DNA of 37,998 bases from Vicinamibacteria bacterium (GTDB taxonomy: Bacteria > Acidobacteriota > Vicinamibacteria > Vicinamibacterales > UBA8438): NCBI GenBank assembly GCA_022821235.1, contig JAJEEA010000536.1, positions 1 to 37,998 on the forward strand, read 5' to 3'. The translations under genes and the position numbers were made by a program. The notes under the pieces were generated by a model that saw only the letters and a list, made by a program, of their open reading frames with translations, was not told where the DNA came from and did no database searches. This document shows positions 13,947 to 23,726 of this stretch, one piece after another (position 1 is the stretch's first letter; the number at the start of each line of letters is the position of its first letter).

Positions 13947-15269
13947 ATGGCAGACTCGTTGCGAGACATCCTCCTGGACTTTCAGGAGGCCGAGCTGGTC
14001 ACCGGCGTCCCGCGCCGCGTGGACGTGACGCCGATACCCGGCAAGGCGACCGTGTGCATCGGGCCGCGGCGGGCCGGCAAGTCGACCTTCCTGTTCCAGC
14101 TCGTGCGGAAGCTGCTCGACCGCGGCGTGCCGCGCGAGAACGTCCTCTACCTCAACCTGTTCGACGACCGGCTTCGACACCTGCAACGCGACGGGCTCGG
14201 CGCCGTGGCGGACGCCTACTTCTCGCTCTACCCGGAGAAGAAGCACACGGAGACGGTCTACTGCTTCTTCGACGAGATTCAGGTCGTCCCCGGCTGGGAG
14301 CCGTTCGTGGACCGTCTGATGCGGACGGATCGCTGCGAGGTGTACATCACCGGATCGTCGGCCCGCATGCTGTCGCGCGAGATTGCGACGCAGATGCGCG
14401 GTCGGGCGTTGGCGTGGGAGATCTTCCCGTTCTCGTTCCGGGAGTTCCTCGACTTCCGGGGCATCGACGGCGACGGCCCGTTCTCGACGCGGAGGCGGCT
14501 GCTGGTGCGCAAGGCGTTCGACGAGTACTGGGACAGGGGAGGATTCCCGGAGGTCGCGGGCCTCGATCGCGCCCTGCGCATCCGGATCCACCAGGAATAC
14601 TGGGGCGCTATGCTGTTCCGCGACCTCGTCGAGCGGCATGACGTCGCCCATCCCCGGGCGGTCGCGGATCTGGCGCACCGGCTCGTGGACAGCACGGCGT
14701 CGCTGTACTCCATCAACCGGCTCACCGGCTATCTGCAGGCGCTCGGGCACCGGGCGCCGAAGCCGGCGGTGTCCAGCTACCTGGAGTGGTTCGAGGACGC
14801 CTTCTTCCTGTTCACGGTGCGTCTCTTCGACGCTTCCCTGGCGCGGGCCAACGCGAATCCGAAGAAGATCTACTGCGTCGACCATGCGCTGGTGCGCTCG
14901 GTCGGCTCGGGCGTCCTGGCCGACGCGGGCCATCTGCTCGAGAACCTGGTGTTCATGGGGCTGCGCCGGTCGACCCCGGACATCCGCTACTACCGCTGCG
15001 CCAACGGACGGGAGGTCGACTTCGCGGTGCGCATGCCGGACGGCTCGCGCGCCCTGGTCCAGGTCTGCGACTCGCTGACCGACCCGCGGACCCGGAAGCG
15101 GGAGGTGACGGCGCTCGCCGCCGCGATGGCCGAGCTGCAGTTGCCGGCGGGCACCATCGTGACCCGCGACGAGGAAGAGACGATTCCCGTCGGCGCCGGC
15201 GCCATCGACGTCGTGCCGGCCTGGCGCTTTCTGCTCGACCCGAGCGGCGTGTTGTCGCGGGGGCGATGA
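13947..15269 (+). CDS. AAA_14/DUF4143-type ATPase
   Basis: A 440-residue member of the archaeal-type ATPase-like family with an N-terminal AAA domain and C-terminal DUF4143 nuclease-like domain. Walker A is GPRRAGKST (about 36-44); Walker B is VYCFFDEIQ (about 103-111); the sensor region YITGSSARML and the MRGRALAWEIFPFSFREFL segment are diagnostic. The DUF4143 part ends with YYRCANGREVDFAVRM and ALVQVCDSLTD, the E-V-D...Q/E-V-K-like arrangement of a PD-(D/E)XK fold. The cellular role of this widespread family is not known; many members behave as mobile or selfish accessory genes. The ATG at 13947 has no strong ribosome site. A paralogue with a similar AT-rich promoter lies at 30498-31658. 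Confidence 0.92.
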   Translation: MADSLRDILLDFQEAELVTGVPRRVDVTPIPGKATVCIGPRRAGKSTFLFQLVRKLLDRGVPRENVLYLNLFDDRLRHLQRDGLGAVADAYFSLYPEKKHTETVYCFFDEIQVVPGWEPFVDRLMRTDRCEVYITGSSARMLSREIATQMRGRALAWEIFPFSFREFLDFRGIDGDGPFSTRRRLLVRKAFDEYWDRGGFPEVAGLDRALRIRIHQEYWGAMLFRDLVERHDVAHPRAVADLAHRLVDSTASLYSINRLTGYLQALGHRAPKPAVSSYLEWFEDAFFLFTVRLFDASLARANANPKKIYCVDHALVRSVGSGVLADAGHLLENLVFMGLRRSTPDIRYYRCANGREVDFAVRMPDGSRALVQVCDSLTDPRTRKREVTALAAAMAELQLPAGTIVTRDEEETIPVGAGAIDVVPAWRFLLDPSGVLSRGR

Positions 15270-15280
15270 GCGGAGGCCGT

Positions 15281-15386
15281 CAGCGGTCCGGCGCGTCCCC
15301 GCGGCGGCGGAGCCAGTCGACGGTGAGCAGCATCAGCGGCCGGGCGCGTCCCCGCGGCGGCGGAGCCAGTCGACGGTGAGCAGCAG
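15281..15386. repeat. 53-bp tandem duplication of the ABC permease 3' end
   Basis: Positions 15281-15333 and 15334-15386 are direct copies with only a few differences. The unit contains the last 17 codons and the stop of the permease gene that ends at 15333 on the minus strand, so the duplicated copy lies just beyond the real stop. The second copy is out of frame with the gene (53 is not a multiple of three). Confidence 0.9.
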
Positions 15387-16169
15387 GAGCACCGCGAAGG
15401 CGATGAGGAACGTGGCGACGGCGAGGATGGCGGGGCTGATCTGCTCGCGGATGCCGGCCCACATCTGGCGCGGCAGGGTGCGCTGGTCCTCGCCGGCCAT
15501 GAAGAGGACCACGACGACCTCGTCGAAAGAAGCGGCGAACGCGAAGAGGGCGCCGGAGACGACGCCGGGGGCTATCAGCGGGAGCTGCACGCGGCGGAAG
15601 ATGAGCAACGGGTCGGCCCCGAGGCTCGCCGCGGCGCGGGTCAGGTTGGTGTCGAACGCGGAGAGGGCGGCGGTCACGGTGATGACGACGAACGGGGTGC
15701 CGAGGGCGGCGTGGGCGAGGACGAGCCCGAGGTGGGTCTGGGAGAGGCCCAGGGTGGAGTAGAAGAAGAACATGCCGGTGGCCGAGATGATGAGCGGGGT
15801 GACCATCGGCGAGATGAGCAGCCCCATCGTGAGGCGGCGGGCGGGCATGGCGGGGCTCGACAGGCCGAGGGCGGCGAGGGTGCCGAGCGTCGTGGCCAGC
15901 ACCGTCGACATGACGCCGATGAAGAGGCTGTTGCCGAGCGCCCGCCGCCACGAGTCGTCGGTGACTATCTGCCGGTACCAGCGGAGAGACCAGGCGTCGG
16001 GGTCGAGGCGCAGCATGCCCTCGGTGAACGTGAAGTACGGCTCGGCGTTGAAGCTGAGCGGCACGATCACGAGGATGGGCGCGACGAGGAACGTGAAGAT
16101 GAGCGCGCAGACGGCCAGATGGACGATCCGTCCGATGCGGGCGCCCGGCTCTGTCGCGGTCATCGTCAT
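15333..16169 (-). CDS. ABC transporter permease, PotC-like
   Basis: A 278-residue inner-membrane permease of a polyamine-type importer. Six membrane segments are visible, starting with LAVCALIFTFLVAPILVIVP (about 17-37). The binding-protein-dependent transport signature EAA loop reads AAASLGADPLLIFRRVQLPLIAPGV (AAASLGAD core, about 190), which docks onto the ATPase. The start ATG at 16169 overlaps the stop of the upstream permease (ATGA). It is the last gene of a four-gene operon running ATPase, binding protein, permease 1, permease 2. The 3' end has been duplicated in tandem downstream. Polyamine specificity is inferred from family resemblance of the whole set; other organic substrates are possible. 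Confidence 0.93.
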   Translation of the reverse strand: MTMTATEPGARIGRIVHLAVCALIFTFLVAPILVIVPLSFNAEPYFTFTEGMLRLDPDAWSLRWYRQIVTDDSWRRALGNSLFIGVMSTVLATTLGTLAALGLSSPAMPARRLTMGLLISPMVTPLIISATGMFFFYSTLGLSQTHLGLVLAHAALGTPFVVITVTAALSAFDTNLTRAAASLGADPLLIFRRVQLPLIAPGVVSGALFAFAASFDEVVVVLFMAGEDQRTLPRQMWAGIREQISPAILAVATFLIAFAVLLLLTVDWLRRRGDAPGR

Positions 16170-17350
16170 CCCAGCCTCATGCGGTCGAGGCCGACCACCC
16201 GGTCGTAGGCCAGGTAGAGCACCGCCACGCAGGCCAGCAGGATGCCGCCGAGGGCGCCCGCGAGCCCCCAGTTCAGCGACGTCTGCATGTGGTAGGCGAT
16301 GAAGTTCGAGATGAGCTGGCCGCTCTGGCCGCCCACCAGGGCGGGGGTGATGTAGTAGCCGATGGCGAGGATGAAGACGAGCAGCGACCCCGCGCCCACC
16401 CCGGACAGGGTCTGCGGCCAGTAGACGCGCAGGAACGCGCGCGGGAAGCCCGCTCCCAGAGAGGCGGCGGCGTTCATCTGCTGCGGCGGAATCGCGCGCA
16501 TGATCGAGTAGACGGGCAGAACCATGAACGGCAGCAGCACGTGGGTCATCGCCACCACCGTGCCCGTCATGTTGTAGATGAGGGCGATGCGGCCGTCGTC
16601 GGCGAGCAGCCCGAGGGTGACCAGCACGTCGTTGACGACCCCCTGGGTCTGGAGCAGCACGATCCACGACGTGGTCCTGACGAGGAGCGACGTCCAGAAG
16701 GGCAGGAGGACGAGCCCGAGGAGCAACCCCGCGCGCCGCGGGGGCGCGTGGGCGATGAGATACGCGACCGGGTAGCCGAGCAGCAGGCACAGGGCGGTGA
16801 TGCCGAGGCTCACGACGAGGGTGCGCCACAGCAGGGCCACGTAGATGCGGCGCTCGGGGGGCTGGCGGGCGATCGACCCGTCGGGCAGCCGCTGCAGGTC
16901 GACCGCGTTCAGGTAGTGACGCGCGGTGAGGCGGTCGCCGGCGGTGCGGACGGCCTGCCAGGTCGCGGCGTCGCCCCAGCGGCCGTCGATCTCCAGTAGG
17001 ACCGCGCGCCACGGCCCCCCCGAGAAGTCCTGCAGCCGTCGCCCGCTGCGCACGACGACGCTCCGCAGGCCGCCGCGCACCCGGTTGATGCGGCTAGCCA
17101 CGCGGCCGATGGTCCGTTCCTCGCGCGCCCGCAGCAGCTCGCGCGCCGCCGCCGCGTACGCCGCCTCGCCCGGATCGGACCGTCCGTCCCAGTCGCGCAG
17201 CGCGGCGAGGGTGTCGGGCAGGGCGTCGGCGACCACCGGGTCGTAGACGCTGCGCACGAGCATCGTCGCCAGCGGCACCACGAACGTGACGCCGATGAAG
17301 GCGACGAGGGGCAGGGTCAGCCGGGCCGCGCGGAAAGCGGGTCGGGTCAC
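16166..17350 (-). CDS. ABC transporter permease, PotB-like, with long periplasmic insert
   Basis: A 394-residue permease, about 100 residues longer than a typical PotB. After the first membrane segment (LTLPLVAFIGVTFVVPLATM) comes an insert of roughly 125 residues with charged and aromatic character (residues about 38-165) before the second segment (LLWRTLVVSLGITALCLLLG). The expected EAA loop AAASLGAGFPRAFLRVYWPQ is present at about 310. The start is a GTG at 17350 that overlaps the binding-protein stop (GTGA), giving tight translational coupling. Subfamilies of this length are known among polyamine/opine-type importers, so the insert is not unique, but it probably contacts the binding protein on the outside. 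Confidence 0.92.
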   Translation of the reverse strand: MTRPAFRAARLTLPLVAFIGVTFVVPLATMLVRSVYDPVVADALPDTLAALRDWDGRSDPGEAAYAAAARELLRAREERTIGRVASRINRVRGGLRSVVVRSGRRLQDFSGGPWRAVLLEIDGRWGDAATWQAVRTAGDRLTARHYLNAVDLQRLPDGSIARQPPERRIYVALLWRTLVVSLGITALCLLLGYPVAYLIAHAPPRRAGLLLGLVLLPFWTSLLVRTTSWIVLLQTQGVVNDVLVTLGLLADDGRIALIYNMTGTVVAMTHVLLPFMVLPVYSIMRAIPPQQMNAAASLGAGFPRAFLRVYWPQTLSGVGAGSLLVFILAIGYYITPALVGGQSGQLISNFIAYHMQTSLNWGLAGALGGILLACVAVLYLAYDRVVGLDRMRLG

Positions 17351-18464
17351 CGGGCCAGCCACGCGCTGAAGCGCTCGTTCATCTCGTCCATGTGGTCGCT
17401 CCACCACGCCCAGTCGTTCTGCAGCGCGCGCCTCGTGTTGGCCGGCCAGGCCGGCATGTGCGGGTTCATGTCGATGCCGGTGTCGGCGTGGGTCGAGACG
17501 AGGGGGGCGCCGGAGCGGCGCGCGGGGCTGTAGGCGATGTAGCGGCTCACGGCGACCATCGACGCGGTGGTCGAGGCGAACCTGACGAGCTCGAGGGCCG
17601 CCTCGAGATCGGGGGTTCCCGCGACGATGCCGATCTGGCCCACGTCCAGCACCTGGCCGTCCCACACGATGACGAGCGGCTGGCCCTCCAGGTTCTGCGC
17701 GTTGAAGATGCGCCCGTTGTAGGCGGTGCTCATCACCACCTCGCCGTCCGCGAGCATCTGCGGAGGCTGCGCGCCCGCCTCCCACCACACCACCTGGTCC
17801 TTGATGGTGTCGAGCTTGCGGAAGGCGCGGTCGAGACCCTGGGAGGTGTCGAGGGTGGCGTAGACCCGGTCGAGGGGCACGCCGTCGGCCATGAGGGCGA
17901 GCTCGAGGTTGGCGAAGGGCACGCGCCGCAGCCCCCGCCGGCCGGGGAAGCGCTCGAGGTCGAAGAAGTCCTCCAGCGTGGTCGGCCTCTCGCCGGTCAG
18001 GCGCTCGGCGTTGTAGGCGTAGACGTTGGAGTAGAGCGACGTGCCCACGCCGCACTCCAGGAGCGCGTTGGGCAGGAAGTCGTCCTCGGGGGGCGTCCCG
18101 TCCGCCCCCGGGGCGAGGCGGGCGGGGCCGATGGGCTCGAGAATGCCCTCGTCGCAGCCGCTCACCGCGTCGGGGGTCTCGAGGTCGATGACGTCCCAGT
18201 GGATGTTGCCGGTCTCCACCTGGGCGCGCACCTGGGCGAGCCCGCCGTTGTAGTCGTCGAGGCGGATCTCGATGCCGGTCTCGGCCGTGAAGGGCTCGAG
18301 GTAGCCGCGGGTGATGGCCCGCGCGTACGAGCCGCCCCACGAGATGACGGTCAGCGACTCGCCGGGCGGCGGCCCGCAGTCGGACGCCAGCACCGTCGCC
18401 GCCGCCGCCGCGGACGCCAACGCCGCGAGGCGGCCGGCGCCGGCGGATCGCCCGTCGGGGCGGG

Positions 18465-18468
<4 letters not shown>
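17347..18468 (-). CDS. ABC transporter substrate-binding protein, PotD/PotF-like
   Basis: A 373-residue extracellular solute-binding protein. After a signal sequence (LAALASAAAAATVLASDC region) the mature protein opens with SLTVISWGGSYARAITRGYL, the usual first strand of spermidine/putrescine-type binding proteins. Further family segments are WDVIDLETPDAVSGCDEGIL and VVMSTAYNGRIFNAQNLEG. The signal ends LASDC, which is a poor lipobox because aspartate occupies the -1 position, so lipid anchoring is uncertain. The ATG at 18468 overlaps the ATPase stop (ATGA at 18465). I cannot identify the ligand from residues alone. Confidence 0.93.
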
Positions 18469-19637
<1,169 letters not shown>

Positions 19638-19643
19638 CGCCGA

Positions 19644-19649
19644 ATTATA
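19644..19649 (-). promoter_or_regulatory. Consensus -10 box (TATAAT) of the ABC operon
   Basis: TATAAT reads leftward from 19649 to 19644, six bases before the GTG at 19637. The -35 region 17-18 bases upstream (AACG-containing) is not consensus. Such an A/T run stands out in this GC-rich sequence. Confidence 0.65.
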
Positions 19650-19774
19650 CTGTCGGCGAAATCGCGACGTTCGGACGCGTCGGCGAGTCGCCGGCATCGC
19701 CCGGTCGGCGGCAACCCGCGGCGGCGGTTGGCCACGAACCGGATCCGGGGCCCCGGCGCGCCCGCGCGGCCTTC

Positions 19775-20030
19775 GGTCGCGTTGGGAGTTCCGCTGGCGC
19801 GAAACATCCGGGGGAGCAAGCTCCCCGGGCGACCCCGCGGGTCGCGTTGGGGGGGCGCGGGCGCGGAACGTCCACGGAGCGAGCTCCTCGCGCGACCCGG
19901 CGGTCGCGTTGGAGGTTTCGCCAGTGCGAAACTTCTTCGGAGCGCGCTCCTCGCGTGACGCGTCGCGGTCGCGTTGGCGGTTCGCTGGTGCGAGCTTCCA
20001 CGGGCAGGCCCTCGGCGGGCGTCGATGGCT
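19775..20030. repeat. Four-copy 62-65 bp hairpin repeat array
   Basis: GGTCGCGTTGG begins units at 19775, 19840, 19902 and 19967. Each unit continues with a variable TTCGCTGGTGCGAAAC-like segment and then a small hairpin: GGGGAGC/GCTCCCC (19811-19826), GGAGC/GCTCC (19876-19887), GGAGC/GCTCC (19939-19950) and GGGC/GCCC (20002-20011). The arms vary but stay complementary. The array fills most of the 420-bp divergent spacer between the ABC operon and the Tsx-like gene. Confidence 0.85.
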
Positions 20031-20057
20031 CCGGAACACGGGCCGGCGAGGTCACAG

Positions 20058-20843
20058 GTGATCGCAAACAGAACCGTTCCAGGCTGGCGGCGTTGGGGGT
20101 TGGCGGCGGCGCTGGCGGGCGTCTCGGCGGCGCCGGCGGCGGCGCAGACCGAGTTCCAGTTCCAGTACGGCAATCTCGTGAATCCGTTCTCGGCCGAGTC
20201 CGCCCCGAGCCGCATCCTCACGTTCCAGCAGGCGTCGGGCTGGTCGCTCGGCGACAGCTTCTTCTTCATCGACTACATCGACGACGATCTGGTCGACGGC
20301 TTCAACGACAAGGACTTCTACGGCGAGTGGTACCCCACGCTGAGCTTCGGCAGGATGTCGGGCCGGACGGTGGGCGGGGGGGCGCTCAGGGACGTGGCCC
20401 TGATCGGCGGCATCAACTTCGGCGGCGACGCCGACTTCTTCAAGTACCTGCCGGGCATCCGCCTGTCCTGGGCGGCGCCCGGCTTCTTCTTCCTGAACAC
20501 CGACTTCACCGCGTTCATCGACGGCAACACCGGCAGCGCCGCCCCGCGGACGAGCAACAGTTGGATGTTCGACGTCAACTGGGGCGCCGGGTTCGACGTC
20601 GGCACGCAGTCGTTCGCGTTCTTCGGCCACGCCGAGTACATCCACCGCGTCACCGACGAGTACGGCAACGAGGTCCGGAGCTGGATCCTCGCCCAGCCCC
20701 AGCTCGTATGGGACCTCGGGAAGGCGGTGAGCGGCCAGGCGAACGAGCTCTTCCTGGGCGGCGAGTACCAGTACTGGCCCAACAAGCTCGGCACCGACAC
20801 CGACGAGAACCTGGTGCAGTTGCTGATCATCTGGCGGCTCTGA
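20058..20843 (+). CDS. Tsx-like (DUF5020-type) outer-membrane protein
   Basis: A 261-residue outer-membrane beta-barrel resembling the nucleoside-specific channel Tsx. The chosen GTG at 20058 gives a signal peptide ending ...VSAAPAAAQ; GAGGT lies upstream. An ATG at 20025 would add 11 residues with no benefit to the signal. Alternating aromatic strands are evident: FQFQYGNLVNPF, GWSLGDSFFFIDYID, DFYGEWYPTLSF, FEMD-like strands such as FFFLNTDFTAFI and LFLGGEYQYWPNKLG. The protein ends IIWRL rather than with a terminal phenylalanine. Channel activity and nucleoside specificity are inferred from family resemblance. It is followed 11 bp later by the ATP-grasp gene and may be co-transcribed. Confidence 0.85.
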   Translation: MIANRTVPGWRRWGLAAALAGVSAAPAAAQTEFQFQYGNLVNPFSAESAPSRILTFQQASGWSLGDSFFFIDYIDDDLVDGFNDKDFYGEWYPTLSFGRMSGRTVGGGALRDVALIGGINFGGDADFFKYLPGIRLSWAAPGFFFLNTDFTAFIDGNTGSAAPRTSNSWMFDVNWGAGFDVGTQSFAFFGHAEYIHRVTDEYGNEVRSWILAQPQLVWDLGKAVSGQANELFLGGEYQYWPNKLGTDTDENLVQLLIIWRL

Positions 20844-20854
20844 CGGGGCGCGGC

Positions 20855-22288
20855 ATGGACTTCGGCGCGTACGAGATCGACCCCGCCGTCTACGACGAGA
20901 TGTTCGGGCCCGACGGCGCGCCCCGCGAGCACAGCCGGCCGCTCCGCGAGGCGCTGGGCCGGCTCCCGAGCGCCGATCTCGCCGAGATTCAGGAGCGCGT
21001 CAGCCGCTCGTTCCTCAACGAGGGCATCACCTTCACCGTCTACGGCGACGAGTCGGCGGAAGAGCGCATCATTCCGATCGACTGCATTCCCCGCATTCTG
21101 GCCGCGGCCGAATGGAAGCGGCTCGAGGCGGGGCTCGCCCAGCGGGTCCTCGCCCTGAACCACTTCCTCGCCGACGTCTACAGCGACGCCCGCGCCGTCT
21201 CCGACGGGGTCATTCCCGAGGACCTCGTGGTCGACTGCCCGCAGTATCGTCGCGAGATGCGGGGGATGCGCCCGCCCCACGGGACGTGGGTCGCCGTCTG
21301 CGGCACCGACGTAGTGCGCACCAACGACGGTTTCGTGGTGCTCGAGGACAACCTGCGGGTGCCGTCGGGCGTGTCCTACATGATCGCCAACCGCCGGGCG
21401 GTGAAGGCGGGCCTGCGTCGCCTCTACCGGCACTGCCGCGTGCGCGAGGTCGAGCACTACGGGCGCCTCCTGCGCGAGACCCTGCGCGAGCTCGCCCCCG
21501 CCGGCAGCCGCGAGCCGACCCTCGCCCTGCTGACCCCGGGGGTGGCCAACGCGGCGTTCTACGAGCACATGTTCCTCGCCAACGAGATCGGCGGCGAGCT
21601 GGTGGAGGGACGTGACCTGGTGGTGAGGAACCGGGCCGTCTACATGCGCACGACGGAGGGGCTGCGGCGCGTCGACGTCATCTACCGGCGCGTGGACGAC
21701 GACTTCCTCGACCCCCTCGTCTTCCGCCCCGACTCGCTGCTCGGCGTGCCCGGCCTGATGGACGCGTACCGCCACGGCAGCGTCGTGATCGCCAACGCCC
21801 CCGGGACCGGGGTGGCCGACGACAAGAGCGTGTATCCCTACGTGCCCGACCTGATTCGCTACTATCTCAGCGAGGATCCGATCATCGCCAACGTGCCGAC
21901 CCGCATCTGCCGGCGCCCGGCCGACCTCGAGTACACGCTCGACAATCTCGAGCGGCTCGTCGTGAAGCGGGTCGGCGAGTCCGGCGGCTACGGCATGCTC
22001 GTCGGTCCCCATGCCACCCCCGCCGAGCGCGAGGCGTATGCGCGGGAGATGCGGGCCAATCCGGCCGACTTCGTCTCGCAGCCGGTGCTGGACCTCTCCC
22101 GGGCCCCCTGCTTCATCGACGGGGGTCCCGAGCCGCGCCACGTCGACCTGCGCCCGTTCGTGCTCCGCGGGCGGCGAACCCGCCTCGTGCCGGGCGCCTT
22201 CTGCCGCGTGGCCCTGCGCCGGGGCAGCATCGTCGTGAACTCGAGCCAGGGCGGCGGCGGCAAGGACGTCTGGGTGCTGGAAGGCTGA
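20855..22288 (+). CDS. Circularly permuted ATP-grasp type 2 protein
   Basis: A 477-residue ATP-grasp enzyme of the circularly permuted type that occurs beside alpha-E proteins and is predicted to make amide bonds to small peptides. Family features include RSFLNEGITFTVYGDESAEE and RIIPIDCIPRIL at the N-terminus, DGFVVLEDNLRVPSGVSYMI in the centre, the ATP-binding VVIANAPGTGVADDKSVYPY and the C-terminal LVVKRVGESGGYGMLVGP plus VNSSQGGGGKDVWVLE. All expected blocks are present and no truncation is seen. Its stop overlaps the alpha-E start by one base (TGATG), so the two are coupled. The start at 20855 is preceded only by a weak GGGGCG site. Confidence 0.93.
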   Translation: MDFGAYEIDPAVYDEMFGPDGAPREHSRPLREALGRLPSADLAEIQERVSRSFLNEGITFTVYGDESAEERIIPIDCIPRILAAAEWKRLEAGLAQRVLALNHFLADVYSDARAVSDGVIPEDLVVDCPQYRREMRGMRPPHGTWVAVCGTDVVRTNDGFVVLEDNLRVPSGVSYMIANRRAVKAGLRRLYRHCRVREVEHYGRLLRETLRELAPAGSREPTLALLTPGVANAAFYEHMFLANEIGGELVEGRDLVVRNRAVYMRTTEGLRRVDVIYRRVDDDFLDPLVFRPDSLLGVPGLMDAYRHGSVVIANAPGTGVADDKSVYPYVPDLIRYYLSEDPIIANVPTRICRRPADLEYTLDNLERLVVKRVGESGGYGMLVGPHATPAEREAYAREMRANPADFVSQPVLDLSRAPCFIDGGPEPRHVDLRPFVLRGRRTRLVPGAFCRVALRRGSIVVNSSQGGGGKDVWVLEG

Positions 22289-23262
22289 TGCTGGCGCGCA
22301 ACGCGGAGGGTCTCTACTGGCTCGGGCGCTACGTGGAGCGCACGAGCCACCTGTGCCGCCTGCTGCGCGAGCAGATGGAGACCCTCGTCGATCGGCCCGT
22401 CCGCGAGATTCACTTCGGATGGCGCCGCATCTACGGCGCGCTGCGCCGGCGGCCGCCGGGCCCCGCTATCGGGTTCGGCGGGTCCGACGACGACTTCACG
22501 CTCGCCGACTCGTTCGCCCTCGCCGACGACCTCACGTTCGAGCGCTCGAACCCCGACTCGGTCTGGAGCTGTTTCGCGGCCGGCCGGGAGAACGCGCGAC
22601 AGATGCGCCAGTGCATCACCGGCGAGATGTGGGCGAGCCTGAACCTGCCCTGGCTGCGCCTGCGGGAGCTCCGCATCGAGGACGTGTGGAAGACCGCCCC
22701 CGAGGGCTTCTACGCGGAGGTCTCGCGCGACCTCGACACGTTCATGGGGGTGGTCGAGCGGACCATGTACCGCGACGATCGCTGGCGCTTCCTGCAGATC
22801 GGCCGGTGCGTCGAGCGCCTGCAGCTCGCCGTCTCGCTGCTGCTGGCCCACGTGGACGAAGTCACGGCGGCGGAGGACGGCTCCGACCACGACTGGATGA
22901 GCCTGCTGCGGGTCTGCAACGCGCTCGATGCCTACACGCATCGATACGGGGTCGGGATCCGCGCGGACCGGGTGTTCGAGCTGCTGGTCGTCGATGCCAG
23001 GCTGCCGCGGTCGCTGTACGACGCGGCCGACGCGGCGGGCCGCGAGCTGACGGCGCTTGCACCGGGGCCGGGGCCGACCGGCGAGGCGGCGAGCCTGGCC
23101 GCGCTGATCACCAGGGCGGTGCGCGGCCCGTGGCCGACGGGAGAGCACGTCCTGGACGAGCGCTGCGAGCGGCTCCGGCAGATCGAAACCCGATGCCGCG
23201 CCTTTCACGCCGCCGTGATGGCGGCGCATGTCCAGTACGAGATCGACGCTCCGGCCCCCTGA
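22288..23262 (+). CDS. Alpha-E domain protein
   Basis: A 324-residue, all-helical alpha-E protein, the constant partner of permuted ATP-grasp enzymes. The opening MLARNAEGLYWLGRYVERTS is the family hallmark; SRDLDTFMGVVERTMYRDDR and WRFLQIGRCVERLQLAVSLL are the central helices. Its biochemical role is unknown; comparative genomics in the literature places such pairs with transglutaminase-like and proteasome-like (Anbu) genes in a peptide-modification pathway. Neither of those follows here: the next gene is convergent. Its first base is the last base of the ATP-grasp stop. Confidence 0.93.
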   Translation: MLARNAEGLYWLGRYVERTSHLCRLLREQMETLVDRPVREIHFGWRRIYGALRRRPPGPAIGFGGSDDDFTLADSFALADDLTFERSNPDSVWSCFAAGRENARQMRQCITGEMWASLNLPWLRLRELRIEDVWKTAPEGFYAEVSRDLDTFMGVVERTMYRDDRWRFLQIGRCVERLQLAVSLLLAHVDEVTAAEDGSDHDWMSLLRVCNALDAYTHRYGVGIRADRVFELLVVDARLPRSLYDAADAAGRELTALAPGPGPTGEAASLAALITRAVRGPWPTGEHVLDERCERLRQIETRCRAFHAAVMAAHVQYEIDAPAP

Positions 23263-23321
23263 GGCGCAACCTGCCCCCGAACGGGCCGGGCCGGCAGCCG
23301 GTGCTCCCGCTCCCCACGCGG

Positions 23322-23344
23322 CCCGCGGGGGGCGCCGCCGCGGG
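23322..23344. terminator. GC hairpin between convergent genes
   Basis: CCCGCGG (23322-23328) pairs with CCGCGGG (23338-23344) in the 90-bp gap between the alpha-E gene and the STAS gene, which converge. It could end transcription from both sides; there are no T tracts. Confidence 0.4.
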
Positions 23345-23352
23345 AGGTCGGG

Positions 23353-23691
23353 TCAGGAGACTTCCAGGGCCGCCTTGCGCGAGTCGCGGATCGGAATGAT
23401 CTGATCGAAGCCGCTGACGCGGAACACTTCCTCGATGTGGTCCTGCATGTTGCAGAGGGCGATGGTGCCCTCGTTGGCGCTGAGCCGCTTCGCCGCGATC
23501 AGGAGCACCCGCATCCCCGAGCTGCTGATGAACGACAGACGGCCGAAGTCGAAGATCAGCTTCCGTTCGTCGTTGCCGATGTGATCCATGACGATCGACT
23601 CGAACGCTCGCGCGTTCGCGCTGTCGAGCCGTCCCACCGGGAGCAGAATCAGCGCCCCGCCTTCCCGTTCTTCCGCGACTTCAATGTTCAT
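23353..23691 (-). CDS. STAS-domain anti-sigma factor antagonist (RsbV-like)
   Basis: A 112-residue STAS protein. In partner switching the unphosphorylated form binds the anti-sigma kinase and frees its target. The phosphorylatable serine lies in FISSSGMRVLL (about residues 55-65), and VGRLDSANARAFESIVMDHI is the usual first helix region. The ATG at 23691 has GAGGGG at a suitable spacing. An in-frame GTG at 23730 overlaps the upstream stop (GTGA) and is the alternative, adding 13 residues. It is the last gene in a phosphatase, kinase, antagonist series on the minus strand. Confidence 0.92.
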   Translation of the reverse strand: MNIEVAEEREGGALILLPVGRLDSANARAFESIVMDHIGNDERKLIFDFGRLSFISSSGMRVLLIAAKRLSANEGTIALCNMQDHIEEVFRVSGFDQIIPIRDSRKAALEVS

Positions 23692-23726
23692 CGATGCCCC
23701 TCGGCGGAGACCCGTCGACCGCGCGG

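Noticed and set aside
19775..20030. CRISPR-like array
   Set aside because: Units are imperfect, repeats are not separated by unique spacers of constant length, and there are no cas genes.
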